A stretch of DNA of 64,000 nucleotides from Treponema sp. (lineage in GTDB: Bacteria > Spirochaetota > Spirochaetia > Treponematales > Treponemataceae), in the NCBI GenBank assembly GCA_017938365.1, contig JAGBBT010000099.1:1-64000 (forward strand), given 5' to 3'. Under the pieces are notes generated by a model that was given only the letters and a program-made list of their open reading frames with translations, was not told where the DNA came from and did not search any database. Position numbers and translations under genes: made by a program. Positions 1 through 8,216 of the stretch are shown here, piece after piece; the first letter of the stretch is position 1, and every line of letters begins with the position of its first letter.

Positions 1-458
1 AAAAAACAGAAAAAGAATGTTTGAAGATTTTGGGAAGTGTTGTTGATGGAAAAATTCAAAATGCTGAATATCCAATTGTTTCTTCTACTTGTACTCGTGT
101 TCCTGTAATTGATGGTCACACAGCTTGTGTTTCTTTGGAATTTGATTTACCAGAAGATAAAAAACCTTCTTTGGAAGAAATTGAAAAAATCTGGACAAGT
201 TATACTTCTGTTCCACAGGAATTGAATCTTCCTAGTGCTCCAAAACAGCCAATTGTTGTGCGCCATGAAGAAAACAGACCACAACCACGCCGTGATCGGG
301 AAGAAGGAAACGGAATGTCTTGTGTAATTGGTCGCTTGCGTCCATGTAATGTTTTTGACGTCAAATTTGTTGCTTTGAGCCACAATACAAAACGAGGGGC
401 AGCAATGGGCGGAATCTTAAACGCAGAATTGTTAAAAGCAAAAGGTTTTTTCAACTAA
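1..458 (+). CDS. asd: Aspartate-semialdehyde dehydrogenase, C-terminal part (truncated by window edge)
   Basis: This enzyme reduces L-aspartyl-4-phosphate to aspartate semialdehyde with NADPH, the branch point to lysine/diaminopimelate, threonine and methionine. The visible ~150 residues match the C-terminal half of the archaeal/yeast-type family: CTRVPVIDGH in the substrate-binding region and a tail with GRLRPCNVFDVKFVALSHNT followed by RGAA and ILNAELL. The reading frame stays open through base 3, so the gene starts outside the window and the TTG at 21 is not its start. A strong hairpin terminator follows the stop. The catalytic Cys lies upstream of the window and cannot be checked. Confidence 0.9.
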   Translation, partial: KTEKECLKILGSVVDGKIQNAEYPIVSSTCTRVPVIDGHTACVSLEFDLPEDKKPSLEEIEKIWTSYTSVPQELNLPSAPKQPIVVRHEENRPQPRRDREEGNGMSCVIGRLRPCNVFDVKFVALSHNTKRGAAMGGILNAELLKAKGFFN

Positions 459-485
459 AATTTGCAGATAATATTTAAAATTTGA

Positions 486-525
486 AAAAGGACTAATTCA
501 GTTTTTTTGAATTAGTCCTTTTTTG
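486..525 (+). terminator. Rho-independent terminator after asd
   Basis: A 14-15 bp stem (GGACTAATTCA pairing with TGAATTAGTCC, flanked by A/T runs) is followed by a T tract. It sits 28 bp after the asd stop. Because A and T runs flank both sides, it can also end the leftward transcript from the c-di-GMP gene. Confidence 0.85.
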
Positions 526-587
526 TTTACTTGAATAGTACGGTGTTCTTTATAATAAGTGATTAAGATTTTAATAAAAATAAAAAA

Positions 588-2852
588 CTAGATATGTTCT
601 TTTAAGAATTTTAAGTATTCTTCTTCTGTTAGTGGTTTAGAATAGAAAAATCCTTGAACTTGGTCACAATCTATACTTTTTAAGAAATCAACCTGAACTC
701 TTGTTTCAACTCCTTCAAAAATTGTTTTCTTTTTTAAGTTTTTTCCGAGGGATATTAAAGATGAAATCACTTCTGCTGAATCTTGATCAAGTCCTGTTCT
801 TTCTTCGTTAATTGCCTCGTCTAAAAAAGATTTATCAAATTTTAATACATCAACAGGAACTTTTGTTAATAAGTTTAATGATGATTCTCCTGTACCAAAA
901 TCATCCATAGCGACAGTAAAACCTTCCTTGTGAAGCATTGTTGTAATGGAAGTTAATATATTTCTATCAAGGGCTGTTCTTTCTAATAATTCAATTTGTA
1001 TATACTTTGGAGGTATGTTGTATTTTCTAAATATTGCTAAAAAATCATGTATAAATTTATCTGGTTTATTATGGTTTCTAGACATATTCATTGATATTGG
1101 TACGATTGGATCATTTTTATCTATACAGCGTTGTAAAAATTTAAAAACTTCTTCGTAGACATAAAAATCAAGTTTTTTAATGAAGTTATTTTTTTCGAAT
1201 AATGGAATAAACTTGTATGGAGTCATTAGACCTAGTTTTGAACTATTCCATCTAACTAAAGCTTCTGCACCTACAACTTTATCTGTTGTCAAATCTATTT
1301 TTGGTTGATACATTACAAAGAATTCTTTATCTTGCAGTGCTTGTTCCATGTGACTTTCGATGTAATGTTCATCGTTTGATTTTTTTAGTAATGTGGAATC
1401 ATATATCGCATAAGAAGTTAATATGTTTTCTTTTATTGTGTTTTTAGCAAATGTTGCGTGACCAATTAATTCTTTTATACTTGTTTTTTTGAATTTAGAC
1501 TCTGAATCAGGAATATAGAATGCGATACCGTATTTTGGAAAGAATTGTATTTCGTAGTTTTTAATTTCATTAGCTAAGTTTTTATGGAATTCCTTAAAAT
1601 TGTTCATAGCTTTATGAACTGATTCTATTTTATAAAAAATATAAAAGTGATCGGCATGTCCTCTTCCTAAAACCCCGTTATTTTGCTCAGCTAGTTTTGA
1701 CAAGAAACTAGAGAAATAACAAACTATTTTGTTTGCTTCTTCAATTCCATTATTTTGATTTAGAAATTTAAAACCACGGATATCAGTTTCTATTAACATG
1801 AATTTACTTGTTTTGTTTCTGTTGAGAAGTTTTTGTGCTTCTTCTTCAAATTTCTGTCTTGTAAATAAATTTGTTAGTGAATCTCTCGTTGTTGCAAGTA
1901 ATTGATTTCTAGAAAAGAAACTGAATAAAGATAATTCAAGAATTAGTACACTGATAATTACAAAGCATGATATGGCAATAATTAAAATTTGATATATTAA
2001 CTGTGTATATTTTAAAGTGTCAGCATTTTCTTTTGGAATTGAAAGTCCTAAAGTCCAATTTGTATTTTCAATCCGTCTAAAGAATAAAAAAATCGGAACT
2101 TCTTTTGTACTGAATGTTTCTATCATTCCTTCTTTTTTGTTTACTACTGATATTGAAGATTTTGACTGAAATCCAGGAACAGCAGGAAAGTATTGTTTGT
2201 TAAGCCAGGTATCATCTGAATGAACTATAAATTTGCCATGCTTATCTAGCATAATTAACTGACCTTCTGTTCCGATTTTTATTTCGTTAATTACTTCCTT
2301 AAAATGATATATATCAATGGCTGCACATAAGGCACCTTTAACTGAATTGTTATTATCGTATATTGCAGTTGCATAAACTATTGCGGCAGACTTGTTTGGT
2401 CTAATAACAACTGGAGAACTAAAAAAAATCGTTTCATTATTTTTTAGTATTGCTTTATAGAAATCTCTATCAGAAGACTCATATACATTTCCATTTTGAC
2501 ACCAACTGTTTCCATCTTTGTCTAAAAAGAAAACTTGTAAAAATGAACTGTGATTATTATATTTTTTTTCTTGTAATAATTTTTGAATTTCTTTACTTTC
2601 TAGATATTTTAATTCTGGGGAATTGAATGAATTTAAAGCAGTTAATTGAACATCTAATTTATGTTTGATTGCTTCTGCATAACCTTCTGTTAAGATTTGA
2701 TAACTGTCTTTGTATTTTTGTTCTGTAAGTATATTTGTTTTTTTTATTATAATATTTGTTAAAATTGCATTTACAAATAGCATTAAAATTGCTGTTGTAA
2801 CAAAAGAGATTATTTTTAATTTTTCAGGGTCAATAGATTTCTTCTGCAACAT
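588..2852 (-). CDS. Membrane Cache-GGDEF-EAL protein, likely c-di-GMP phosphodiesterase
   Basis: This is a predicted inner-membrane signalling protein. Transmembrane segments near residues 13-37 and 285-311 enclose a dCache-like periplasmic sensor (about 45-280, with YATAIYDNN and the IPKENAD end). A GGDEF domain at about 320-480 is degenerate: the signature position reads GRGHADHF (396-403), so cyclase activity is unlikely. The EAL domain (about 501-750) keeps EAL (530-532), DDFGTG (650-655), KFDKSF, EGVET (713-717) and QGFFYSKP, consistent with an active phosphodiesterase hydrolysing c-di-GMP to pGpG. It is a single-gene unit with no clear Shine-Dalgarno at the ATG. The sensed ligand is unknown. 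Confidence 0.88.
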   Translation of the reverse strand: MLQKKSIDPEKLKIISFVTTAILMLFVNAILTNIIIKKTNILTEQKYKDSYQILTEGYAEAIKHKLDVQLTALNSFNSPELKYLESKEIQKLLQEKKYNNHSSFLQVFFLDKDGNSWCQNGNVYESSDRDFYKAILKNNETIFFSSPVVIRPNKSAAIVYATAIYDNNNSVKGALCAAIDIYHFKEVINEIKIGTEGQLIMLDKHGKFIVHSDDTWLNKQYFPAVPGFQSKSSISVVNKKEGMIETFSTKEVPIFLFFRRIENTNWTLGLSIPKENADTLKYTQLIYQILIIAISCFVIISVLILELSLFSFFSRNQLLATTRDSLTNLFTRQKFEEEAQKLLNRNKTSKFMLIETDIRGFKFLNQNNGIEEANKIVCYFSSFLSKLAEQNNGVLGRGHADHFYIFYKIESVHKAMNNFKEFHKNLANEIKNYEIQFFPKYGIAFYIPDSESKFKKTSIKELIGHATFAKNTIKENILTSYAIYDSTLLKKSNDEHYIESHMEQALQDKEFFVMYQPKIDLTTDKVVGAEALVRWNSSKLGLMTPYKFIPLFEKNNFIKKLDFYVYEEVFKFLQRCIDKNDPIVPISMNMSRNHNKPDKFIHDFLAIFRKYNIPPKYIQIELLERTALDRNILTSITTMLHKEGFTVAMDDFGTGESSLNLLTKVPVDVLKFDKSFLDEAINEERTGLDQDSAEVISSLISLGKNLKKKTIFEGVETRVQVDFLKSIDCDQVQGFFYSKPLTEEEYLKFLKEHI

Positions 2853-2918
2853 TTTATACTAAAAACTATAAAATATTTTAACATATAAAATCTAAAAGTA
2901 AAGAATTTTATTGATATT

Positions 2919-4298
2919 TTAAAACTCAGCAGGACAATGAATTGTAATTTTCTTCATTGTTATTGGATGGGTAAAGGTTATATCTGTCGCATGTAATAAC
3001 AGTCTTTCTCCTGGAATATAATTTCCGTAAAGGGTATCACCTATTATTGGAATTCCAAAGCCGTGTGAATCTGCACTTGCAAGTCTTAATTGGTGTGTTC
3101 GTCCCGTATGTGGTATAAAAGTAACTCTTGTAACATTTTTTGTAATACCGTTGGGAGTGGTGTAGCGTTCAACATTTTCTATGTGCCATTCTGTAATTGC
3201 TTTTTTTCCGTTAATTTTGTCCCAAATTTGATGAGGTCTATTATTAATGTCCAGTCTGAAATATAATTCCATCTTGCCATGTTTTGAAATGTTTTTTGCT
3301 AATAAGTTCCCATCTAATAAGGCACAATATTTTTTTTCAACGACACCATCTTCAAATTCTTTGTTTAAAATTCTGTGAGCTTCTTTTGTAAATGCCAGAA
3401 TTAAAATTCCACTTGTTTCCATGTCTAAACGGTGTACAGCAGGTTGTTCAATGCAGTTTGGAAAAAGATTCTTTACTCTATTTACGATACAGTCTTGTTT
3501 TTCAGGTCCTCTTCCAGGTACGCTTAAAAGTCCACTTTGCTTATTTACAACAATAATGTGTTCATCTCTATAAAGAATTCTAAGACCAAGTATTCCTGGT
3601 AGAATTAAGGAACATCTGTGATCGCAAGGAGGGTATTTTTCGTTTAAAAGTTTATTGTTACTAACTGTATTCTTTTTATAAAAAACTTCGCACATACTTA
3701 TTGGTTTTAAGTTATTTGAATAAGCATAATGTAGTAATTTTGGTGCACAACAATCTCCCGTTCCTGTTGGTGGTAGTGATGTTGTTTTTTGAGAATGGGT
3801 TCCATCAATTTTTGCATAATTTTGTTGAGCTGATTCACACAATTCTAAAAGCGATCTTGTTTTTCCGTCTGAACAACAAAAGGAGTATAATTCATATACT
3901 TTTAAAAGAGATTCGTTACAAAGAGTTAGTCTTTGCTTTAATAAATCTTTACAATCGGTATTTTCGTTTTTTAATTTATTTATTGTGTTTGTTAGAATAT
4001 GAATTTCTTTATCGTTTTTTTGTAAAGCATCATTAATTTTTTTTATATCAACAATTGGCTGAACAAATATTCTTTCGTCGTTAAAATCAATTTTATGACC
4101 TAAGCCAGAAACAGTGATTAAAACTTTTTTATTATTTTGAGTGTCTAGAGCAATCATTGCCCCTAACATTATTCCATTACCATTTCGTTCCTGACTAGGT
4201 TTGGAAATTTGATTAAGGGCAATTGTTCCTAAATTAAGTTGAGAAATTAGTTTTTTTAATTCAGAAAAAGCTAATTCTTCTTCAAAAGGTGGAAACAT
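2919..4298 (-). CDS. RluA-family pseudouridine synthase with long N-terminal extension
   Basis: The enzyme isomerises uridine to pseudouridine in rRNA or tRNA. The catalytic domain begins near residue 235 and carries HRLDMETSG (289-297, catalytic Asp292), followed by PHTGRTHQLRLA, IIGDTLYG and a hydrophobic C-terminus. HRLDMETSG is the RluA version of the motif. About 220 extra residues precede it, containing a coiled-coil-prone stretch (about 85-130) and a GTGDCCAPKLLHYAY segment that I recall from larger RluA-like proteins. It lies 4 bp after the S1-domain gene, so the two are co-transcribed. The exact RNA target cannot be assigned from sequence. Confidence 0.85.
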   Translation of the reverse strand: MFPPFEEELAFSELKKLISQLNLGTIALNQISKPSQERNGNGIMLGAMIALDTQNNKKVLITVSGLGHKIDFNDERIFVQPIVDIKKINDALQKNDKEIHILTNTINKLKNENTDCKDLLKQRLTLCNESLLKVYELYSFCCSDGKTRSLLELCESAQQNYAKIDGTHSQKTTSLPPTGTGDCCAPKLLHYAYSNNLKPISMCEVFYKKNTVSNNKLLNEKYPPCDHRCSLILPGILGLRILYRDEHIIVVNKQSGLLSVPGRGPEKQDCIVNRVKNLFPNCIEQPAVHRLDMETSGILILAFTKEAHRILNKEFEDGVVEKKYCALLDGNLLAKNISKHGKMELYFRLDINNRPHQIWDKINGKKAITEWHIENVERYTTPNGITKNVTRVTFIPHTGRTHQLRLASADSHGFGIPIIGDTLYGNYIPGERLLLHATDITFTHPITMKKITIHCPAEF

Positions 4299-4302
4299 GA
4301 GA

Positions 4303-5409
4303 TTATTTTTTTAACAATGCTGCAAATGGATTGTATGTATCTCCATCGTCTTCGCTTTGATTACTCATGTATTTTTCAGCTTCTTTATCTTGTTCAACTG
4401 AACTTGCAGGTTTTAATGAAATTCTTTTTTCTGCTACATCAACTTTTTCTACTATAACATCAAATGTATCTTCAACCTTAAACAGTTTATTTAGGTTTGT
4501 ATTTAGAGATGCATTTTCAATATCAGAAATGTGAACTAATCCATCAATACCTGGTTTTAAATTTACAAAAAGCCCAAAACTTGTAATTCTAGCAATTTTT
4601 CCAGAAATTTTTTCACCTACATTAATCTGAGAGTTTGCTTCCCATGGATCTTTTTCTAAAGCTTTCATACTTATGCTAATTTTTGAACGATCAGGTTTTG
4701 CTGTATTCCAGTCTGCATTAATGATTTTTGCTTTAATTTTTTGTCCTATAGATAGAATTTCAGAAACGTCTTTTATTCGTGTATGTGAAATTTCTGAAAT
4801 CGGTAGAAGTGTTTGGAAACCTTGTACATCAACAAATGCTCCGTAACTTTGTATTGATTTAACAGTTCCTTCTACGATTGTGTCTACGATTAATTGGGAA
4901 GAAAGTTTTAGTACTTTTGAATTTTCTTCGTCTTCTAAAAATTGTCTATTAGAAATAATTATATTTTTTCCGTCATTTTTATATTCTGTAATAACAAAAG
5001 GTAGGGTTCTGCCAATATAAGCTGAAGGTTCTTCTCTATTTTTATATCCCATTTGGCTATATGGACAAAAAGCTTTTGTTGTTCCAATTTTTACTTCAAA
5101 TCCACCTTTTATTTCTTTTTCTACATGTCCTTCTATTGGTAATTTTGTTTGAAAGGCTTTTTCGAGTAATTCATTACCTGCGTTTTCACCTTTTAGTTTT
5201 GTTGTAAAGTGAAGTTCATCTCTATTGGTAGAAACATAATATACTTTTATTTTATCACCTTCATTTATTGTGCAATTACCTTCTTCATCTAAAAATTCTG
5301 CTTTATCGACAAAACCTTCGCTTTTTAGACCTAAATCTATAAAAACTGTATCGTTGCTTATTTGAACGACTGTAGTTTCAATTTCTTCTCCTATTTCAAA
5401 ATTTTTCAT
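4303..5409 (-). CDS. S1-domain RNA-binding protein (ribosomal protein S1-like)
   Basis: The 368-residue protein is built from about four S1 OB-folds: residues 1-75, 85-155, 170-250 (EGTVKSIQSYGAFVDVQG) and 263-335 (ISGKIARITSFGLFVNLKPG, then DGLVHISDI). This is shorter than the six-domain S1 of proteobacteria and resembles the shorter S1-like proteins of other phyla. It probably binds mRNA at the ribosome. A clear GAGG lies 9 nt before the ATG. The close downstream pseudouridine synthase suggests an RNA or translation-linked operon. Whether it is the main S1 of this organism cannot be decided here. Confidence 0.83.
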   Translation of the reverse strand: MKNFEIGEEIETTVVQISNDTVFIDLGLKSEGFVDKAEFLDEEGNCTINEGDKIKVYYVSTNRDELHFTTKLKGENAGNELLEKAFQTKLPIEGHVEKEIKGGFEVKIGTTKAFCPYSQMGYKNREEPSAYIGRTLPFVITEYKNDGKNIIISNRQFLEDEENSKVLKLSSQLIVDTIVEGTVKSIQSYGAFVDVQGFQTLLPISEISHTRIKDVSEILSIGQKIKAKIINADWNTAKPDRSKISISMKALEKDPWEANSQINVGEKISGKIARITSFGLFVNLKPGIDGLVHISDIENASLNTNLNKLFKVEDTFDVIVEKVDVAEKRISLKPASSVEQDKEAEKYMSNQSEDDGDTYNPFAALLKK

Positions 5410-5444
5410 TTTGCTACCTCTTTTTTTTTAATTTTTTTATTTTG

Positions 5445-6062
5445 TTAATTTAGAAAACCTGTTTTTATTTTTTCTTCAGGCTCTGGTAATCCAAATTTCT
5501 CTTTTGCTAATGCAAAACTTTTTATCATGAATGCAATATTTTTTGCCAAAATACGCATTGTTTGCAATCCTTCTTTATCTTTTTCAGCTGTTTCAGCGTT
5601 TGGTCCGTGTAAAGAATTCCAATAATTACTTGCTGCCACAGGCATTTGATTCATTAAAAAATATTTATTTAATTCGTCAAAGGTTGAACTTAAACCTCCT
5701 CGTCTAGCACAGACAATACTTGCACCTACTTTGAATCTTTTATCTGCTTTGCAACTCATAAATAGTCTGTCTAAAAATGAAATCAAAGTTCCATTTGCAC
5801 TTGCGTAGTATACTGGGCTTCCAACAACTAGACCTTCAGCTGTTATAAATTTTTCTGCAACTTCATTTACAATATCATCTATTGCACATTTTCCTGTTTT
5901 GCCACAGGAACCACATGCTATACAACCTCTTATAGCTTTGTTGCCAATGTTAATAATTTCTGAATCTATGCCTTCTTGCTGAAAAGTTTTTTTCATTTCT
6001 GATAAGGCAGTAAAAGTTGTTCCTGTCTCGTTTGGACTTCCGTTTATAAGTAGAATTTTCAT
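5445..6062 (-). CDS. Flavodoxin-family NAD(P)H-dependent oxidoreductase with Cys cluster
   Basis: The N-terminus MKILLINGSPNETGTTF is the FMN phosphate-binding loop of the NADPH-dependent FMN reductase / iron-sulfur flavoprotein superfamily, and GSPVYYASANGTL is the second flavin-contact motif. A cluster of four cysteines (GCIACGSCGKTGKC, about 47-60) is typical of members that bind an Fe-S cluster or use redox-active thiols. The length of 205 residues is normal. No good Shine-Dalgarno precedes the ATG. It is divergent from the acetyltransferase gene, and a 9-bp word occurs twice between them. The physiological substrate is unknown. Confidence 0.82.
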   Translation of the reverse strand: MKILLINGSPNETGTTFTALSEMKKTFQQEGIDSEIINIGNKAIRGCIACGSCGKTGKCAIDDIVNEVAEKFITAEGLVVGSPVYYASANGTLISFLDRLFMSCKADKRFKVGASIVCARRGGLSSTFDELNKYFLMNQMPVAASNYWNSLHGPNAETAEKDKEGLQTMRILAKNIAFMIKSFALAKEKFGLPEPEEKIKTGFLN

Positions 6063-6130
6063 AGTTCTAAAATGGCACTATTTTGAAATTTTATCAAGAA
6101 TGTAAAAAAATAACCATGAAAACAGAATTA

Positions 6131-6160
6131 ATGGCACTAAAAATAAATATTTGCTAATAT
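6131..6160 (+). promoter_or_regulatory. Candidate promoter for the acetyltransferase gene, leaderless spacing
   Basis: ATGGCA (6131-6136), an 18-bp spacer, then TAATAT (6155-6160) preceded by TGC as an extended -10. Only 7 nt separate the -10 from the ATG at 6168, and no Shine-Dalgarno is present. Confidence 0.5.
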
Positions 6161-6167
6161 TCTTCTT

Positions 6168-6743
6168 ATGACTTCTGAAATTGAAAAATACGAAAAAGAT
6201 TTTCTAATTGCAATGAATAAATCGGAACCTATGACAGAAGGTAGTAATTTAATGCGTTTTAGTTGTTATTTAAACCAAGAAGCGTATAGAATTACTTCCG
6301 TTTTAAATTCAGGATTTCACGATAGTAAAGAAATAAGGAAAATTTTTATTCAGCTTATAGGAAAGAATGTGGATAAAAATTTTAAACTTTTTCCTCCGTT
6401 TTATACGGATTGTGGTAAAAATATTCATCTTGGAAAAAGAGTTTTTATAAATGCTTGTTGTTGTTTTCAGGATCAAGGAGGAATTTTTATAGGGGATGAT
6501 GTTCAAATTGGTCATGGTGTAAAGATTGTAACTTTAAATCACGGAAAAGAACCAAATCTTAGAAGAAATATATATCCTTCGCCTGTAATAATAAAAAATA
6601 ATGTATGGATAGGTTCTGGGGCAATTATTTTACCAGGAATCACAATTGGAGAAAATTCCATTATAGGTGCAGGAAGTGTAGTTACAAAAAATGTTCCAGC
6701 AAATGTTACTGTGGCAGGAAACCCTGCAAAATTAATTAATTAA
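6168..6743 (+). CDS. Maltose/galactoside-type O-acetyltransferase (left-handed beta-helix)
   Basis: This is an acetyl-CoA-dependent sugar O-acetyltransferase of the Maa/LacA/NodL group. An N-terminal Mac-like helical region (about 1-60) is followed by hexapeptide repeats: IHLGKRVFINACC, IFIGDDVQIGHGVKI, VWIGSGAIILPGITIGENS and IIGAGSVVTKNVPANVTVAG. The TLNHG motif at about residue 125 supplies the usual catalytic His. The closing AGNPAKLI is the family end. The 3' end overlaps nudC by 8 bp in convergent orientation. The acceptor sugar is unknown. Confidence 0.88.
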   Translation: MTSEIEKYEKDFLIAMNKSEPMTEGSNLMRFSCYLNQEAYRITSVLNSGFHDSKEIRKIFIQLIGKNVDKNFKLFPPFYTDCGKNIHLGKRVFINACCCFQDQGGIFIGDDVQIGHGVKIVTLNHGKEPNLRRNIYPSPVIIKNNVWIGSGAIILPGITIGENSIIGAGSVVTKNVPANVTVAGNPAKLIN

Positions 6744-7524
6744 AATTATCATTAATCAAATTATAAGCTACAGAACCTGGTTTAGGAATATTTGGTAATG
6801 AATCTTTTTTGAACCATTGTGCATCCAATAATTCTTCTTTTTGAATTTTTATATCGCCACTTTCGTATTCTGCTTTAAAAGCTAACATCAACTGATCTGG
6901 AAATGGCCAGGATTGACTTCCCACATATTTTATGTTTTTGACTTTGATTCCTGTTTCTTCTAAAAGTTCTCGTTTTACGGAATTTTCTATTGTTTCTCCT
7001 ATTTCTACAAATCCTGCAATACAAGAATAAATGTCATCATTTCTGTTTTTATGGCGAGCAAGTAAAATTTCTTCTCCTTTGCTTACAAGAATAATAACAG
7101 CTGGTTCTATTTGCGGAAAAATTATGTTATTACATTGTACACAATTTTTTGCTGTAAAATTTGTATCATTTTTTAAAGCTCCACCACATTTTTTACAGTA
7201 TCTAGTATTACTCCTAAAATTCAATAAACCTTTAGCTCTTGTAACAAGATTTGTTATTTCTTCACATTCTGAATTGTTTTTTATTGTATGAAAATAATTT
7301 CGTAATGGAATATCTGTGCAATTTGCAGGATTAGGACAGTCTGATTCTAATTGTATTGCTAAATAATTCATTTCTTTTTCTATAAACCAATCTGAAACTA
7401 CATTGTATTTGATACATTTTTGAACTATATCAAAATCAGGTAATTGAGAATCTTTTAGAATTATTGAATTGTCTCTAAAAATAAAGTAAAACTTACATTC
7501 TTGTAATATATTAATCATTGCCAT
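6736..7524 (-). CDS. nudC: NAD+ diphosphatase NudC (also candidate NAD-RNA decapping enzyme)
   Basis: It hydrolyses NAD(H) to NMN(H) and AMP; family members also remove NAD caps from RNA. The zinc ribbon Cys110/113/128/131 is intact (CKKCGG...CVQC), the Nudix box GFVEIGETIENSVKRELLEE lies at 171-190 and continues to TGI, and the NudC-specific SQSWPFP motif is at 203-209. A length of 262 residues is typical. The first ATG (7524) is taken because a well-formed promoter ends 6 nt before it and no Shine-Dalgarno exists, predicting a leaderless mRNA. A second ATG lies two codons in. Confidence 0.93.
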   Translation of the reverse strand: MAMINILQECKFYFIFRDNSIILKDSQLPDFDIVQKCIKYNVVSDWFIEKEMNYLAIQLESDCPNPANCTDIPLRNYFHTIKNNSECEEITNLVTRAKGLLNFRSNTRYCKKCGGALKNDTNFTAKNCVQCNNIIFPQIEPAVIILVSKGEEILLARHKNRNDDIYSCIAGFVEIGETIENSVKRELLEETGIKVKNIKYVGSQSWPFPDQLMLAFKAEYESGDIKIQKEELLDAQWFKKDSLPNIPKPGSVAYNLINDNFN

Positions 7525-7530
7525 AATTTA

Positions 7531-7559
7531 AGAATACCACGGGAATTTTCTATCTTCAA
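7531..7559 (-). promoter_or_regulatory. Promoter of nudC with leaderless spacing
   Basis: On the minus strand TTGAAG (7559-7554), exactly 17 bp, then TATTCT (7536-7531) preceded by TGG. Six bases separate the -10 from the ATG of nudC, so transcription should start at or next to the start codon. Confidence 0.65.
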
Positions 7560-7616
7560 TTGTAAAATAACTTTCTTTATGTTAATGTTTCGTAAGTATA
7601 TTTTATGAGGTTTTAT

Positions 7617-8111
7617 ATGAAAGTAGCAATTTTTTTTGGTTCAAAATCTGATACAGAAACTATGAAAAAAGCTGGTGATGTTCTTAAAGAATTTGGAGTT
7701 GATTTTAAGGCGTATGTAATTTCTGCTCATCGTGCTGGCGAACTTCTTACAAAAACAGTAAAACAAGTAGAATCTGAAGGATGTGAAGTTATTATTGCTG
7801 GAGCTGGGTTAGCAGCGGCACTTCCTGGCGTTATTGCGGGAATTTCTACTTTGCCAGTAATTGGAGTACCTCTTGAATGTATAAATCCTGGAAAATCTAA
7901 TGGATTGGGAGGAATGGATTCACTTCTTTCTATCGTACAAATGCCTCCACAAATTCCAGTTGCAACAGTTGGTATTGGAAATGCAAAAAATGCTGCTTAT
8001 TTGGCAATTCAAATTCTTGCAATAAAATATCCTGAGCTAAAAGATAAAATTGTTGCGTTTAGAAAAAAATTAGCAGAAGATGTTTTGGCAGCAAGTAATA
8101 TTGAGTTATAA
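7617..8111 (+). CDS. purE: PurE, N5-carboxyaminoimidazole ribonucleotide mutase (class I-like)
   Basis: It acts in de novo purine synthesis, moving or adding CO2 to give CAIR. GSKSD (phosphate loop), SAHR with catalytic-type His38, and MDSLLSIVQMP match class I PurE. Two oddities: the usual AAHLPG motif reads AAALPG (Ala68 replaces a conserved His), and about five residues are inserted before the GMDSLLSIVQMP segment. The start at 7617 is preferred over the ATG at 7605 because GAGG sits 6 nt before it. It heads purE-purM-purN. No purK is in the window, so use of N5-CAIR versus CO2 plus AIR is open. Confidence 0.93.
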   Translation: MKVAIFFGSKSDTETMKKAGDVLKEFGVDFKAYVISAHRAGELLTKTVKQVESEGCEVIIAGAGLAAALPGVIAGISTLPVIGVPLECINPGKSNGLGGMDSLLSIVQMPPQIPVATVGIGNAKNAAYLAIQILAIKYPELKDKIVAFRKKLAEDVLAASNIEL

Positions 8112-8216
8112 GATTTTTCTGTTAATGACAGGTTTATGCAAATTCAGTATACTGACTCTTAAGAATGTCTTATACATAAAAAAATACTTAGTTTAAAGTT
8201 AAATATGGGAGAAAAT

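Noticed and set aside
7525-7616. Purine riboswitch before purE
   Set aside because: The 92-bp gap has no three-way-junction pattern; it holds the nudC promoter and the purE ribosome site.
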